DNA of 64,000 nucleotides, from contig NC_043742.1 of assembly GCF_004337985.1 (NCBI RefSeq), positions 6,156,389-6,220,388 of the forward strand, in the 5' to 3' direction. Numbering within the stretch: position 1 is the first letter of the stretch; each line of letters starts with the position of its first letter. Origin of the DNA: Pyricularia pennisetigena. Its lineage: Eukaryota > Ascomycota > Sordariomycetes > Magnaporthales > Pyriculariaceae. The position numbers and the translations under genes were made by a program. Positions 22,347 through 33,000 of this stretch are shown piece by piece. The notes beneath the pieces were generated by a model. It saw only the letters and a list, made by a program, of their open reading frames with translations, had not been told where the DNA came from and searched no databases.

Positions 22347-22700
22347 AGGAAGAAGTCTGGCTGCTGACACCGTCCATCATGGCAAAAGATGCACATCGGA
22401 TACGTCCCCAACGGCCGCGTGCTCGGGTTGTCCAAGCTGCCGCGGATCGCCGAGGTCTATGCGCGAAGGCTCCAGATTCAGGAGCGTCTGACAAAGCAGG
22501 TTGGGGAAGCCATCGACGAGGTCCTCAGCCCCCTGGGCGTTGCCGTCGTCTTGGAGTGCACCCACATGTGCATGGTGATGAGGGGCGTGCAGAAGACGGG
22601 GACGGTGACTCTGACCCAGAGCATGACCGGTTTGCTGAAGGATGACCTCGACGAACAGAAGAAGTTCTATACTCTGCTTGCTCAGGGGCAGCGCGGTTAG
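21678..22700 (+). CDS. GTP cyclohydrolase I
   Basis: Homodecameric zinc enzyme that converts GTP to dihydroneopterin triphosphate, the first step of folate and tetrahydrobiopterin-type pterin synthesis, in the cytosol. Exons 21678-21852, 21931-22256 and 22389-22700 give 270 aa. Conserved blocks are [28 protein letters not shown] (zinc Cys and catalytic His), [30 protein letters not shown] and [14 protein letters not shown] (second zinc Cys). The second intron starts GCAAGT, not GT. Only this boundary keeps the invariant FIGK-MHIGY junction in frame. That intron also carries a long GA repeat. An in-frame ATG at 21732 is an alternative start. The N-terminal 75 residues are Ser-rich and not conserved. 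The four-module fusion gene follows on the same strand. Confidence 0.92.
22257..22388 (+). other. GC-AG intron of the GTP cyclohydrolase gene
   Basis: The donor AAG|GCAAGT is the perfect GC-AG consensus. A branch-like CTGAC sits near 22358 and the acceptor is AAAAG at 22388. The nearest GT (22261) would shift the frame by four bases. Confidence 0.75.
22289..22344. repeat. GA dinucleotide microsatellite inside an intron
   Basis: About 56 nt of nearly pure GA in the GC-AG intron. On the sense strand it is purine, so it is not a polypyrimidine tract. Confidence 0.9.
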
Positions 22701-23048
22701 CCTTTTGAGTCCTCGAAATGTATCAGTGAAAGGGAGAAACGAACATGGACTGGCTTGATTATGAAAAGTACTGTACTTCTTGTTGCTGTAGCATACTCTC
22801 GTGGCCCATGGTTTCATGCACGCAAGTACGTATTATAGCAGTGAACCCCAGCCTTACCTGTAGATGCGCTGGTCAAGCTACACAAAGGTACTTTGTAGAA
22901 CCCTCTTACTCTGATTGGAGCGAGAAAAGGGGTCCGATGTGCTGGGTAATTAATGCTGCATGCTACACGAGAGCTTCCCGGAGTGGCAACGGACCATCGG
23001 CGCGTAATGTACCTCGAAGAGCAGAGTAGGATATATAAGTACAGAAGC

Positions 23049-23086
<38 letters not shown>

Positions 23087-23250
23087 ACTTACCGTTTCTA
23101 CTGCTTACCGCCTTTTTCTTTCAAAACAAGCCCAACTGCCAATCGGTTATTGTGAATGAAAGAAAGCTTTTACCCTCCTTCTACAGCTCACATATCATTA
23201 TCATTACCCCAAGGCAAAACCACAAGAGACAATACTTTCCATATCTAGAA
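22701..23250. other. Intergenic promoter region of the four-module fusion gene
   Basis: Holds a TATATAA (23032-23038) and a CA microsatellite (23052-23084), then a pyrimidine-rich leader. No gene seen. Confidence 0.55.
23052..23084. repeat. CA dinucleotide microsatellite
   Basis: Sixteen CA units between the TATA-like sequence and the start codon of the fusion gene, probably in its 5' leader. Confidence 0.9.
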
Positions 23251-26200
23251 ATGGCAAGCCTCGACTCCCTCAAGTTGGCTCTCAGGCACAGAGCCGCCAC
23301 AGCGACACAAACACTGTCGCCCTTGTCCGAAGCACAGTACAGCGCCGGCTTTGACATGTTTGTCAAGGAGTCGGGATGGGCGGCCTACCAAGACTTCATC
23401 ATACCTCAGCTGTCTCGGCTCATAGCCTCTCTACTCGACCGGCGTGTCCGCCTGTCGGTGCTCGAGATTGGACCCGGTCCAAAGACCGTGCTTGGATACC
23501 TGCCCGAGCATCAACGGCAGGGAATCACAAGATATGTTGCATACGAGCCCAGCACGCTCTTTGCCGCAGAGCTGGAGAAGGGGTTTCAGTCTGGTTCAGG
23601 GCTGGAGGTGGAGGTTCCTCTACCTCGCCTGAAAACACCTCCCGAAATTCGTCGAATGCCGTTTGATCTGGACGGCAACAACCGCATGGATGAGGGTGAA
23701 GAGGCATTCGACCTCGTCCTGTTCTGTCACAGCATGTACGGAATGCACCCCAAGAGAAAGTTTGTCGAACGAGCACTGGCCAAGCTTGATGGGCGGTTCG
23801 GCGGTGCAATGGTGGTGGTTTTCCACCGTGCCGGCAAGCTGCACTTGGATGGCTTGGTGTGCCACTCGACAGCAACTTTCCCTTCCGGTGTCATCCGCGT
23901 GATGGATGACGACGAGCTTCTGGACGCCTTCGCTCGCTTTGTTGCTGGGTACGTTGTCGACGATATCGACGAGAAGTCGGCCAGCATCCTATCCGACTGG
24001 CGTGGGTTGTGTCGCGCCCTAGGCCGCCGTGAAGGAGCCCACCCAAATCTTCTCAGATTCAGCGCCCCCGAGGTCATGGTTGCACTCACGAGACATGCCT
24101 CTTCCCTACCAGAGCTGACGGCTAATGTGCCACTGCTCATCAGCAGCCCAAAGAACAAGATCAAGAACCGGCAAGCACGTCTCCACCGTCCAGCTGCGAC
24201 ATTCAGGCCTACAGAAATTCGACACATTCAAGAATGTGTCAAATGGGCGCTGAAGAACAAGACAAACTTGACCATTGTCAGCGGAAGCCATAGCGACCAC
24301 TGCCTGTGGCCTAACGTCGTCGCAGTCGACATGGGGTCTTTTGACAAGGTTCACATCTGCAGGGCTGGAGACGGCAAAACAACACGTGCTGCCGAGGAGT
24401 CCGATGTCTTTGTCGTCGCCGAGACCGGTGCAAAGACGGGTGACATAATTACGAATATCATGGCGGCTGGCTTAACGGTACCTCTGGGATCCCGCCCAAG
24501 CGTCGGCGCAGGCTTGTGGCTTCAGGGAGGGATCGGGCATCTGACCAGGCTGCACGGCTTGACGTGCGACTCCATCGTCGGGGCCGTCATGGTCGGTGTC
24601 AGCTCCGGTCAGGTCCTCTGCGTCGGCAACGTCCCGATCTCACATCAGCCGGCCGGTTCCGAGCGCCCGGAGAACGAGACTGATCTGCTCTGGGCGATAC
24701 GAGGAGGCGGCACAAATTTCGGTATTGTGGTGAGCGTCACCTTCAAGACTTATGCAAAAGCAGACTACTCGGTACGAAACTGGATCGTTCCTCTGGCGGG
24801 CGATGCCGAGGCGCATCTCAAACTCCAAGAGTTTGATGAGCTCGTCGCGGCAAAGTTTCCAAGACACTGCTCGGCCGACGCCTACCTGTACTGGGACATG
24901 GGACAGATGCATCTCGGCGTAACCATGTATGAAGCTTTTAACAACGGGCTCGCCCTGCAAGCAACACAGGCCACTCGCGTTGGTGAAATACTCGGGCAGG
25001 AGACCTATTCCACAGTTGTCGATGGCGTCGGTCTATTCGATACCGAGATGTACATGTCTGGTATGCATGGCGGCCACGGTGGGGGCAAAACCTCATCCTT
25101 CAAGCGATGCATGTTTTTGCGACATATCGGGTCCAGAGCCACTGCCAATATCTTACTAGACGCCATTAAAAATCGTCCTTCGCCACTCTGTTATCTTCAC
25201 CTACTGCACGGCGGGGCAGCTGTGACGGATGTGGCAGCCGATTCCAGTGCCTTTGGCTGCCGGGACTGGGATTTTGCTTGCGTGATCACTGGCGTCTGGC
25301 CCCGTGACCAAGACGGAACCCAAGCTGCCGAAACCGCTATGCAATGGGTTTACGATGTCGTCGGGAGCTTGCTTCCTCTGAGCATCGGCATATACGGCGC
25401 CGACCTGGGCCCTGACCCTCGAGACGCTGCGCTGGCCACCAAGGCCTTTGGACCAAACCTCGCCCGCCTGGCACGTCTCAAATCGAGCTGCGATCCGCGA
25501 GAAGTCTTGGCCTACGCCTTTCCCCTCCCGAGAGTGCCCACGGAGCCAATAGTCATCATTATAGTCACTGGGATGCACGGCGCCGGCAAGGACTATTGCG
25601 CCGAGATCTGGGCCTCCGTCTTCAACAACAAATCAAGCCGTAAAGGTCCAACGGCATGCGCAACCAGCATCAGTGAGGCGATCAAACGAGAATACGCCGA
25701 GGCCACGGGTGCCGACTTTGACCGGCTCCTCTCGGATCGCCCTTACAAGGAGCAACACAGAACAGCATTGAATGAGTTTTTCAAAAATAAAATGCAACGG
25801 CGACCTCGTCTCCCCGAGGAACATTTCCTCAAGGTAGTGCGCGACGCTGCACCCGTCAACGTACTATTTATAACCGGCATGAGGGAGCAGGCCCCAGTTG
25901 CAGCCTTGTCGCACCTGGTACCAAACAGCAAGCTAGTCGAGGTCCGTGTTATCGTCAGCGAAGAAACGCGGCAGGTTCGTCGAGGATTTCGCCAGAATCG
26001 CGCTGTTGGTGGCAGTAACTGTGCTGCCGCCGAGGAAGAAACGGGCGATAAGGGCATCGAGAAGAACAGGCTGGGCCCGATGGCATCGTCGGATTGTCCG
26101 AGCTTCATCTTCGAGAACAACATTCCTGGCAGCAAAGCAGCAGTGGCTTTCGCTCAAGACCACTTGTTGCCACTTATTGACAAAGGCCTACAGCGCCTGG

Positions 26201-26766
26201 CACAAATGATACGTTCAGTACCGGACCACCCACGCGAGGGTATCGAATTCCGCCACGTGCTTGACATCGCCCAACGTCCAGGCGGCCTCGACCTGTGCTC
26301 GTCCTTGCTGCAGAGGCACTTGGCCGGCGACTGGGCCAAGGTCGATGCGCTGGTCTGCTGCGAGGCCGGCGGCTTCCTCTTCGCGTCGGCATTGTCGACA
26401 CGGGTCGATATTCCCCTGGTGCTGATCCGCGAGGCCGGTAAACTCCCACCGCCAACCATCTCCACGAGCAAGTTTCCTTCACATATCTCGTCTCCGGTAC
26501 TCTCCGAATCTAAATCGAGCAGAATAGAGATGGATCTGGATGCGCTCTCACCGGGCGCGTCTGTTGTGGTCGTGGACGATGTGCTTGCCACCGGCAGAAC
26601 GCTTTGCGCAGTACTGCAACTGCTCAAAAAGGCTGGTGTTCATGGAAAGAATGTTAGTGTCATAGTGGTGGCTGAGTTCCCTTGTCATCGAGGGCGGGAT
26701 GCTTTGCGCCAACATGGCTTTGCAGAGACCAACCTTCAAAATCTTCTAGTCTTTGGTGGTCCCTAG
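23251..26766 (+). CDS. Four-module fusion: methyltransferase, FAD oxidoreductase, phosphomevalonate-kinase-like, phosphoribosyltransferase
   Basis: One intronless frame of 1171 residues. The ATG at 23251 is chosen because the 33 upstream codons start only at GTG. Module 1 (about 1-290) is a class I SAM methyltransferase resembling histamine N-methyltransferase: LEIGPGPKTVLGYL at 71-84, YEPS at 98-101. Module 2 (about 310-760) is a PCMH/BBE flavoenzyme: SGSHSDHC at 344-351, GGGTNFGIV from 485, and a berberine-bridge-type end FGPNLARLARLKSSCDPREV. Module 3 (about 768-975) has a P-loop GMHGAGKD (774-781) and KREYAEATGADFDRLL then YKEQHRTAL, the pattern of animal-type phosphomevalonate kinase. 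Module 4 (about 995-1171) is a type I phosphoribosyltransferase with PRPP loop VVVVDDVLATGRT (1105-1117). Every key motif is intact. Substrates are unknown. Confidence 0.85.
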   Translation: MASLDSLKLALRHRAATATQTLSPLSEAQYSAGFDMFVKESGWAAYQDFIIPQLSRLIASLLDRRVRLSVLEIGPGPKTVLGYLPEHQRQGITRYVAYEPSTLFAAELEKGFQSGSGLEVEVPLPRLKTPPEIRRMPFDLDGNNRMDEGEEAFDLVLFCHSMYGMHPKRKFVERALAKLDGRFGGAMVVVFHRAGKLHLDGLVCHSTATFPSGVIRVMDDDELLDAFARFVAGYVVDDIDEKSASILSDWRGLCRALGRREGAHPNLLRFSAPEVMVALTRHASSLPELTANVPLLISSPKNKIKNRQARLHRPAATFRPTEIRHIQECVKWALKNKTNLTIVSGSHSDHCLWPNVVAVDMGSFDKVHICRAGDGKTTRAAEESDVFVVAETGAKTGDIITNIMAAGLTVPLGSRPSVGAGLWLQGGIGHLTRLHGLTCDSIVGAVMVGVSSGQVLCVGNVPISHQPAGSERPENETDLLWAIRGGGTNFGIVVSVTFKTYAKADYSVRNWIVPLAGDAEAHLKLQEFDELVAAKFPRHCSADAYLYWDMGQMHLGVTMYEAFNNGLALQATQATRVGEILGQETYSTVVDGVGLFDTEMYMSGMHGGHGGGKTSSFKRCMFLRHIGSRATANILLDAIKNRPSPLCYLHLLHGGAAVTDVAADSSAFGCRDWDFACVITGVWPRDQDGTQAAETAMQWVYDVVGSLLPLSIGIYGADLGPDPRDAALATKAFGPNLARLARLKSSCDPREVLAYAFPLPRVPTEPIVIIIVTGMHGAGKDYCAEIWASVFNNKSSRKGPTACATSISEAIKREYAEATGADFDRLLSDRPYKEQHRTALNEFFKNKMQRRPRLPEEHFLKVVRDAAPVNVLFITGMREQAPVAALSHLVPNSKLVEVRVIVSEETRQVRRGFRQNRAVGGSNCAAAEEETGDKGIEKNRLGPMASSDCPSFIFENNIPGSKAAVAFAQDHLLPLIDKGLQRLAQMIRSVPDHPREGIEFRHVLDIAQRPGGLDLCSSLLQRHLAGDWAKVDALVCCEAGGFLFASALSTRVDIPLVLIREAGKLPPPTISTSKFPSHISSPVLSESKSSRIEMDLDALSPGASVVVVDDVLATGRTLCAVLQLLKKAGVHGKNVSVIVVAEFPCHRGRDALRQHGFAETNLQNLLVFGGP

Positions 26767-27233
26767 GCAAGAGAAAGACAAGGATGTTGGTATTTGTCAA
26801 GAGTGGCGTTCTTAGAGGAGCCACAATCCAAACAAAGTTCTCCCAGTCAATAACACAAGCAGCAACAATGGAATTGATATCAGAGAAGGGGCAACGTCCG
26901 TGCCAGTTATTTATCTTGCACACCAAAATAATTCAATACTCTTCGAGGGGTATCTGTAAAATCTATGCTACTCTGCGCTCCCGCCCTGCTTGAACATAAC
27001 CAGAGATAGCGTACATGGTCATAAGATCCTAGTGGTACACAGTACTCAAAATCCGGAGGGTAAGGACAAGAAAAGAAAAGAAAAGAAAAGAAAAAAACAA
27101 GGAAAAGAAAAGGGGGCAGTATCTGCAAACAAAGCTTATGAAACAACGTGAAAAAGTGGCCAGATATGACGAAAAGAAACAATGAATAAAAGCTACCAAT
27201 GGAGTTGAGGCCGAACCTGTGGTGACGGATAGC
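26767..27233. other. Convergent intergenic region with AAAAG repeat
   Basis: 3' flanks of the fusion gene and the DUF8035-like gene. It includes about six AAAAG units (27066-27097). No gene seen. Confidence 0.6.
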
Positions 27234-30021
27234 TCAAAATCCAGTAGCCGCCTCAGTGAGGACGCTGAGCAGACTAGCAGCGGCTCCGCCGATGCCTGCG
27301 GCGCCCAGCGTCTGGCCCCAGGCCTTTTTCTTCTCCCGGCGGGAAGATTCTCTATCACGACTGGGATCAGCGCCTTGATAGTGGTGCCCATGACGGCGAC
27401 TGTCCATTGAACTTGAGTAACGGTGGTGGCTGTGACGAGAGCCGTAAGAGTAGTAGTCGCGTCGATCCCCGTCTCGTTCACGTTCTCGGTCGCGGTCTCT
27501 TCGCCGCCTCTCACGATCCCGATCCCGATCCCTATCTCTATCGCGATCGCGATCGCGGTCACGCTCCCTCGAGGATTCGCGATCACGCTCCCGGCGTTGC
27601 TGTTCCCGGCGTCTCTTATCAGCGGACATATCCTCGGGTGAGATCTCAATAGGCCCCTCGCGGTCAAATCGGACGTGATTTTCATTCTTGTTTTTCAGTA
27701 TCGGCTTGGGCGGCACTGTGCTTGCTGGCGTTGCTTTACCATCAAGTCCCTTTGCTGCGGCAGCCGCTGCCATAGGTAGCACGAAGGGATAGACTTTAGT
27801 CCCCTTGTCGTCTGTCATCTCATCATTCGTGTTCTTCTCCATTTCGTCACTCCCTCGGCGCCGTTCCTTCTCTGGGGTTTCACGATAGGGACGGCCGCCA
27901 TAGGGTCGACGCTCTCGTTCGCGGGATCCTTCGTCAGACGACGAAGAGTCGGTGTCCCACAAAACATCATCGGATTCGCTCGTCGAACCAGACCTCCACT
28001 TTTCGTCCCGGTTGTTGTGCCGTACACTGTTGTCACGTGTACCACTGCTTCCACCGCGTGTGAAACGAGGGGGTGCATATTTTTGACCACCATATCTTGC
28101 TCGGCGAACCTCGTCACTCTGGCGGGCAAAATGTGCAATTTGTTCACGCGAAAGAACCCCAAGAATTGCGACAAAGTCGGGGCGAGCTTCATAGCGGACG
28201 CCAGCTCTGTCAAGCACTTCAGGGCTAACGAGCGTGCGTCGAATCTTCGTCCATGTGGCCTCGAGGGGAATTTCGTTACCATGGCTATCGGGCTGGAGCC
28301 GCGAGAACTGTCGTTGTTGTTGCTGCTGATGCTCCTGCTGTAGGTGATGAACGGCGGGCACCTGAATGGGGGAGCTTCCGTACGCCGGCAGCGGCGGCTT
28401 AGCAGCTAATGCAACCGACGATGTTGGACTGCTGTATGGTGGGAGGCTTGAGGGGCTACCTGGGACACCAGGCGGTAATTGATCCCCTGCGGGAGGAGCA
28501 GGCAAGTATCGACCCCCAGGACCATTTGGTGAAGTTCCAGGTGAAAAGAAAAGATGAGAAGGCTGCGAAGGGCCAAGATGAATCGCTTGCATGCGATGGT
28601 CAAGCTGCATCAGATCCCGCGTCGAAATCAGAGCCAACGAGTTGTTCGAGTCACTGCAGGTCGAATCTGAGTCTGAAGCACCGAAATCTGATCCTGAGTC
28701 CTGACGATGTGGTATCTTGGGCGGAAGAGGGGGGTTATACGAAATGGGAGCTTGGTTCTGCTGAGAATCGACCCGTTGATGGCCAGGGTTGCCATAGGGA
28801 GAAGGAGATTGCAGAGAGTCATGGGGGTAAGGGGGTGCATATGTAGTCTGGGACGGCAGTGCACTCTGAGGCTTTAGCGGTTGGGGTTGAGAGTAAGCCC
28901 GAGATCTTGGCGAGATCTGATTTGAAAAGCCGCCATGGGCGTTTTCGGGACTATGTTCATTCTGAGAACCATGCACAGAATCATAGTCAGGAGGGCCCCG
29001 ATTGAGTTTGACTGATGGTAAGAACTTCTCGTTGGCAGTCATCGGAGGTGAGATGACTTCCTTGGGACTCATGTCGTTGCGATTATCAGATGGATAAGGC
29101 GTGATTGACATGGGTGGTCCTCTAGAATTCGGTCCTTCCGCGGCAGGCAAAAGACCTCGAACTGAGGGCGGGTGGTCTTGATCCAAGAGCCCGTTCGAGT
29201 CCATTTCCCGGATGTAAGCTCGAAGAACCTCCTACATGATACGTGAAGCGTCAATAAAAACCGCCGAATACCACACCAAACAAATGAAGCCCGGTGATTC
29301 TACGTGATTGGATTGAGAAAGAGGTCTAGGGGTATGAGAGAAACGCAGTGCCAGGACGTACCTTGTTTCGCATCAAAACTTGGCTCGAGAAACCTTCTCG
29401 TTCAAGCTCGGTGGAAAACTGTTGCCACAGTTCCTCTTCTTCCATTTCGCCAGCGCTCATGTGGGCAACTCGGCGACGCGCAAGCCGGGTAGCTATGGCA
29501 TCGACCTTATCCTTGATAGAATCTAGCTGTTGGCTCTGAGGGTTGTCCACAAACTGCTGCCTCGCCTTGGCTGGGTTGTGCAGTTGAACGGTATCCAGGA
29601 AAATGTCGATGTTTGTCTTTTGGTTGGCAAGCTTGGTTCTGATCAGAGCGATCATGTCTTTCTCGCGGCTATCCGCAGTGCCGACGATGTATCCGTCCCG
29701 GTGCGGACCCTCCTCGGATGGGGTGTCGGCGCTGCTTCCGCCATACTTTTCTAGGACAGTATCCAGCTGCTTCAAAGTGAAATCGCAGTCCTCAACAATG
29801 GGACCGAGTTGGCGTGCGTAAACGCTGTGTTCCTGCTGCGTCGTGTTCAGCAAACTGTCCGGGTCTTCTGCCTCGACGCGCAGATGCTTGAGGCATGTAT
29901 GCAACGATCGAACCACGGTTGCAATGTCGGAGAAGTCTGGACCAGACAGACGCGCGCGACGGTACAAGGCGCGGGCAAGAGAATCCACAGTTTGGATCGA
30001 TTCGACCGACGTGCGGTTCAT
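27234..30021 (-). CDS. DUF8035-like fungal scaffold protein, 885 aa
   Basis: Two exons, 30021-29362 and 29231-27234, joined in phase 0 (donor GTACGT). I use the ATG at 30021; the frame extends upstream only to a TTG. The N-terminal 220 residues are helical (LARALYRRARLSGPDFSDI, LRVEAEDPDSLLN), like the N-terminal domain seen in many fungal signalling proteins. A long Pro/Ser/Gln-rich region follows. Residues about 544-601 (ATWTKIRRTLVSPEVLDRAG, SREQIAHFARQSDEVRRARY) match the conserved fungal domain I know as DUF8035. After it come acidic Ser runs, a dense RD/RE tract near 27480-27600 and a glycine-rich hydrophobic end (GAAGIGGAAASLLSVL). Function unknown, with no enzyme motif. The family name is from memory. 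Confidence 0.8.
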
Positions 30022-33000
30022 GATGGCGGTTGTTGCGGTCGCTGTCACAGCAGCGCCGGGCAACGGGTGTTGAGGCTAAGGATTTTATGGCCAGCCACGG
30101 CCGTTTCGACGGTGGGGATCTTGCAGAACGACAACGCCACTGGAGATGGCTGCTCGTAGCAGTCGTTGCAAGAAGCGTGGCGCTGGGAGGAACGGTTTAC
30201 AGAGACTCGAGAGAAAGAGAGCGCCTCGATTCTCGGTTCAAACGCTTGCCTGCATAAAAATGGAGCAGAATGTGTAGGCGCTGCCTTGTCTAGTGGTATA
30301 GAATGGTTTGTTTGTCGAATCCGCTGTGAGACCTCGGGTGATTATGTCAAAGGGCCGAATCTTGTGAACAGGAGCAGATATCTTTACACAGTCTTTGAAG
30401 AGACCTTATGAGTACTGGTGGTTCTTTTCAAGGCTGATGGAGGAAAGGCCTTGGTATGGAACAAGAAGCAAAAGGCACAGAATGGATGCATGCAGGTGCG
30501 GAAGCCACAAAAGAAAAGAAAATGACCCTGGGCAGGCTAGATGGATAAACTAGGCACCCTGGTACCGGCGCATGTACCGCACCCTACCAGTATGTATGTA
30601 AGCAACCAGGGCGCGGCGCTAAGTTAAGGTAAGGTGAGATGGGTATAGAAACAAGTGACTGCGCTTCTGTCATGCATGGAAAGTATGGATATGGGTGCAT
30701 GGGGGCAAGGATTGAAATGATGGGACGAGGAGGAGGATGCAGAATAGAAAGTGGGGGAGTGCGTGGTACCGCACCAAAACGAGGTACTGTACACTTTTCA
30801 ATGTGCTCGATGGAAAAAAGACAGGGTTGTATCGGGCAGGCCTCTGATACCCCATGGAAGAAAGTGGTTGGTCAGTTCATCAACCGATCAGCAATTCACA
30901 CGCCTTTTTTTATGTACGAGCAAGCAAAAGCGGTGGAAAGTGAGTGATCAGCCAAAACCCGTGGCCAGCGGTGGCCAGCGGTGGCCAGTCCAGCCGGCAA
31001 ACTCATTCTGATCCAATTCCAACCAGAGACAACCGCTGTCATCAAGTTGCCCCCCCATTACGATGGTACTACCACTTCCTGTTGGCTCTCGCACGCAAAA
31101 TCAACATCATGTTCCCCACCTAAATCTTACCCACCTGGTCGCTCCGTCTCAGTGCGTAAAACACCTACTGCAGGAAAAGGTGTTCTCGCGCAAAGAAGTT
31201 TGGGTCGCGCGGCTCACCGAGCGACAAGTTCATGTGGGCAACCCGTGGGATTTGGATGCACAAGGCAAACACAATTCGTGGAGATGCCTCAAGTTTTGCA
31301 CAACTTTGACGTCCGAAAGGAACCTGAAAATGTCCGGCAGAACTCTTTTCCCAAGGCTTCTTACACCAAAGACAACTTGCAAACGGGGGCTGTGGCGTTC
31401 CGAACCGAATGACGTATTTTCTTGGGTGGGTCATCCGTCCACACGTGCTGAGCAAGGTCGGACGGTTCTTGACGTGTTGCACCTTTGCCAGTCGCCCGTC
31501 AGTCACCTGCAAAAAAAGGGTTTTTAAACCAGCCGAACCCAGCTTTGCCGGCTGTCAGCGGAGACGTCGACCACTCACAGGGCTGTGCTGTTTTGGGCAC
31601 CTCCATCGCATGTCGGGCACGCCAACCCCCAAATACGCACCTGGGTTCTCAGTAAGGATAAACATTGGATGAACACTGCACTTCCTGGTACGTCCGTAGC
31701 AATGAAAAAATAGTGGAGGTCTTATGCTGACGCATTTTTTATATTTATTATTACTGTTATTTTCATTCTTATTATTTTTTTTTTTTTTTTTTCAATGTCA
31801 TCCAATTACTATAAAACAACACTGCACTACAAGAAATACTGTCACCCTCTTCGTGAGTACAGGATACAAGAGACAGAGAGAAGAAAGCAAAACAAATAGA
31901 TAAAAAAGAAAAGTCTCAGAATTGTCAGTTAGGACGAGCAGAACAAGGTCATGATGATATCATGGCTATCCTAGAGGTTCGAAGTTTCATTCAACCCGGA
32001 GAACGCGGGGCCAGTTCAAGCAGCCCCTGCCCCTTTCTAAAAACGATTTGATGCAACAGCTATAATCGCTCGCCTCCCCTGTTCTCCAGCTGGTGTCCCT
32101 GCGTGACAAAGACAAGGAACCAAGATTTATTTTTGCCAGCGTGGAGAACAACCAGACGATCGGCATAAGCCTCATAGGACCCTTTGTGAGCCTCTCCTTT
32201 TCGACTTCTTTTTTTGCAAACAATTGTCGCAAACAAGGAACGGACGGAGCTTGCGAGTCGGCCACTGCTGGACGTGGCCACACGCGATTGAACGGATGAA
32301 AATCGTACCAGCCTTCGAAAAACTAGGAAACGGCAAAAGACCGGGGGGCAATGATCCCCCACACACGACTTTACAATAGGTCTGTACCTGGCCAAGCCAG
32401 GCTAGATCAGTCTGAAATAATTAAGCGAATCCTTTACGTAGTAGGATCTTTGACAGAGAACGAGATCACATCGATTAGGAGGTCGTCTGCTGTCATCATG
32501 GACTTTACTTCAAGGACACGTCTGTGCAGTTGGGTGTGATTCAGCATCTGCGGTTTTAAATTGCGACACTACACACAAACACGAAGTAGAGATTTCTTCT
32601 CACATAATATATGGGGGCTGTGAAGATTTTACGTACAGGTACCGTAGATTCAAATGATTCGAATGCGCCACCACGAAATATTGCATCCTTGGCACAAAAC
32701 CAGTCGTGACGTGCCACCCTGCATTACACAAAAAGACGCAACGCCACAAAAGCGCCAAAGAAGCGCCGCATCGCGGCCAAGGGTCCCCTTCTTTCCCACC
32801 CAGGCAAAGCCAGGTTCAGCCCTCCGCACCCTCTTGCAGCAAAACAAGCGCCGTGTGGCACCGATTGAAGCTCCACGAAACATGCACAGCCAAACGCTTC
32901 AGAACTACGTAAACAACAGGCCGAGTCAACTAGCCCAGCCAACCAAACAACCTTACCTCGGGTTTCTTTTAAAAAATTCTTGCTAGCCAGTCCATGCAAT

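Noticed and set aside
23152..23250. 33-codon N-terminal extension of the four-module protein
   Set aside because: It begins with GTG, and an ATG at 23251 gives a normal start right before the methyltransferase module.
30285..30345. tRNA-like sequence with TAGTGGTATAGAATGG and GTCGAATCC
   Set aside because: The two box-like parts are only about 25 nt apart and no acceptor stem pairs, so no cloverleaf forms.
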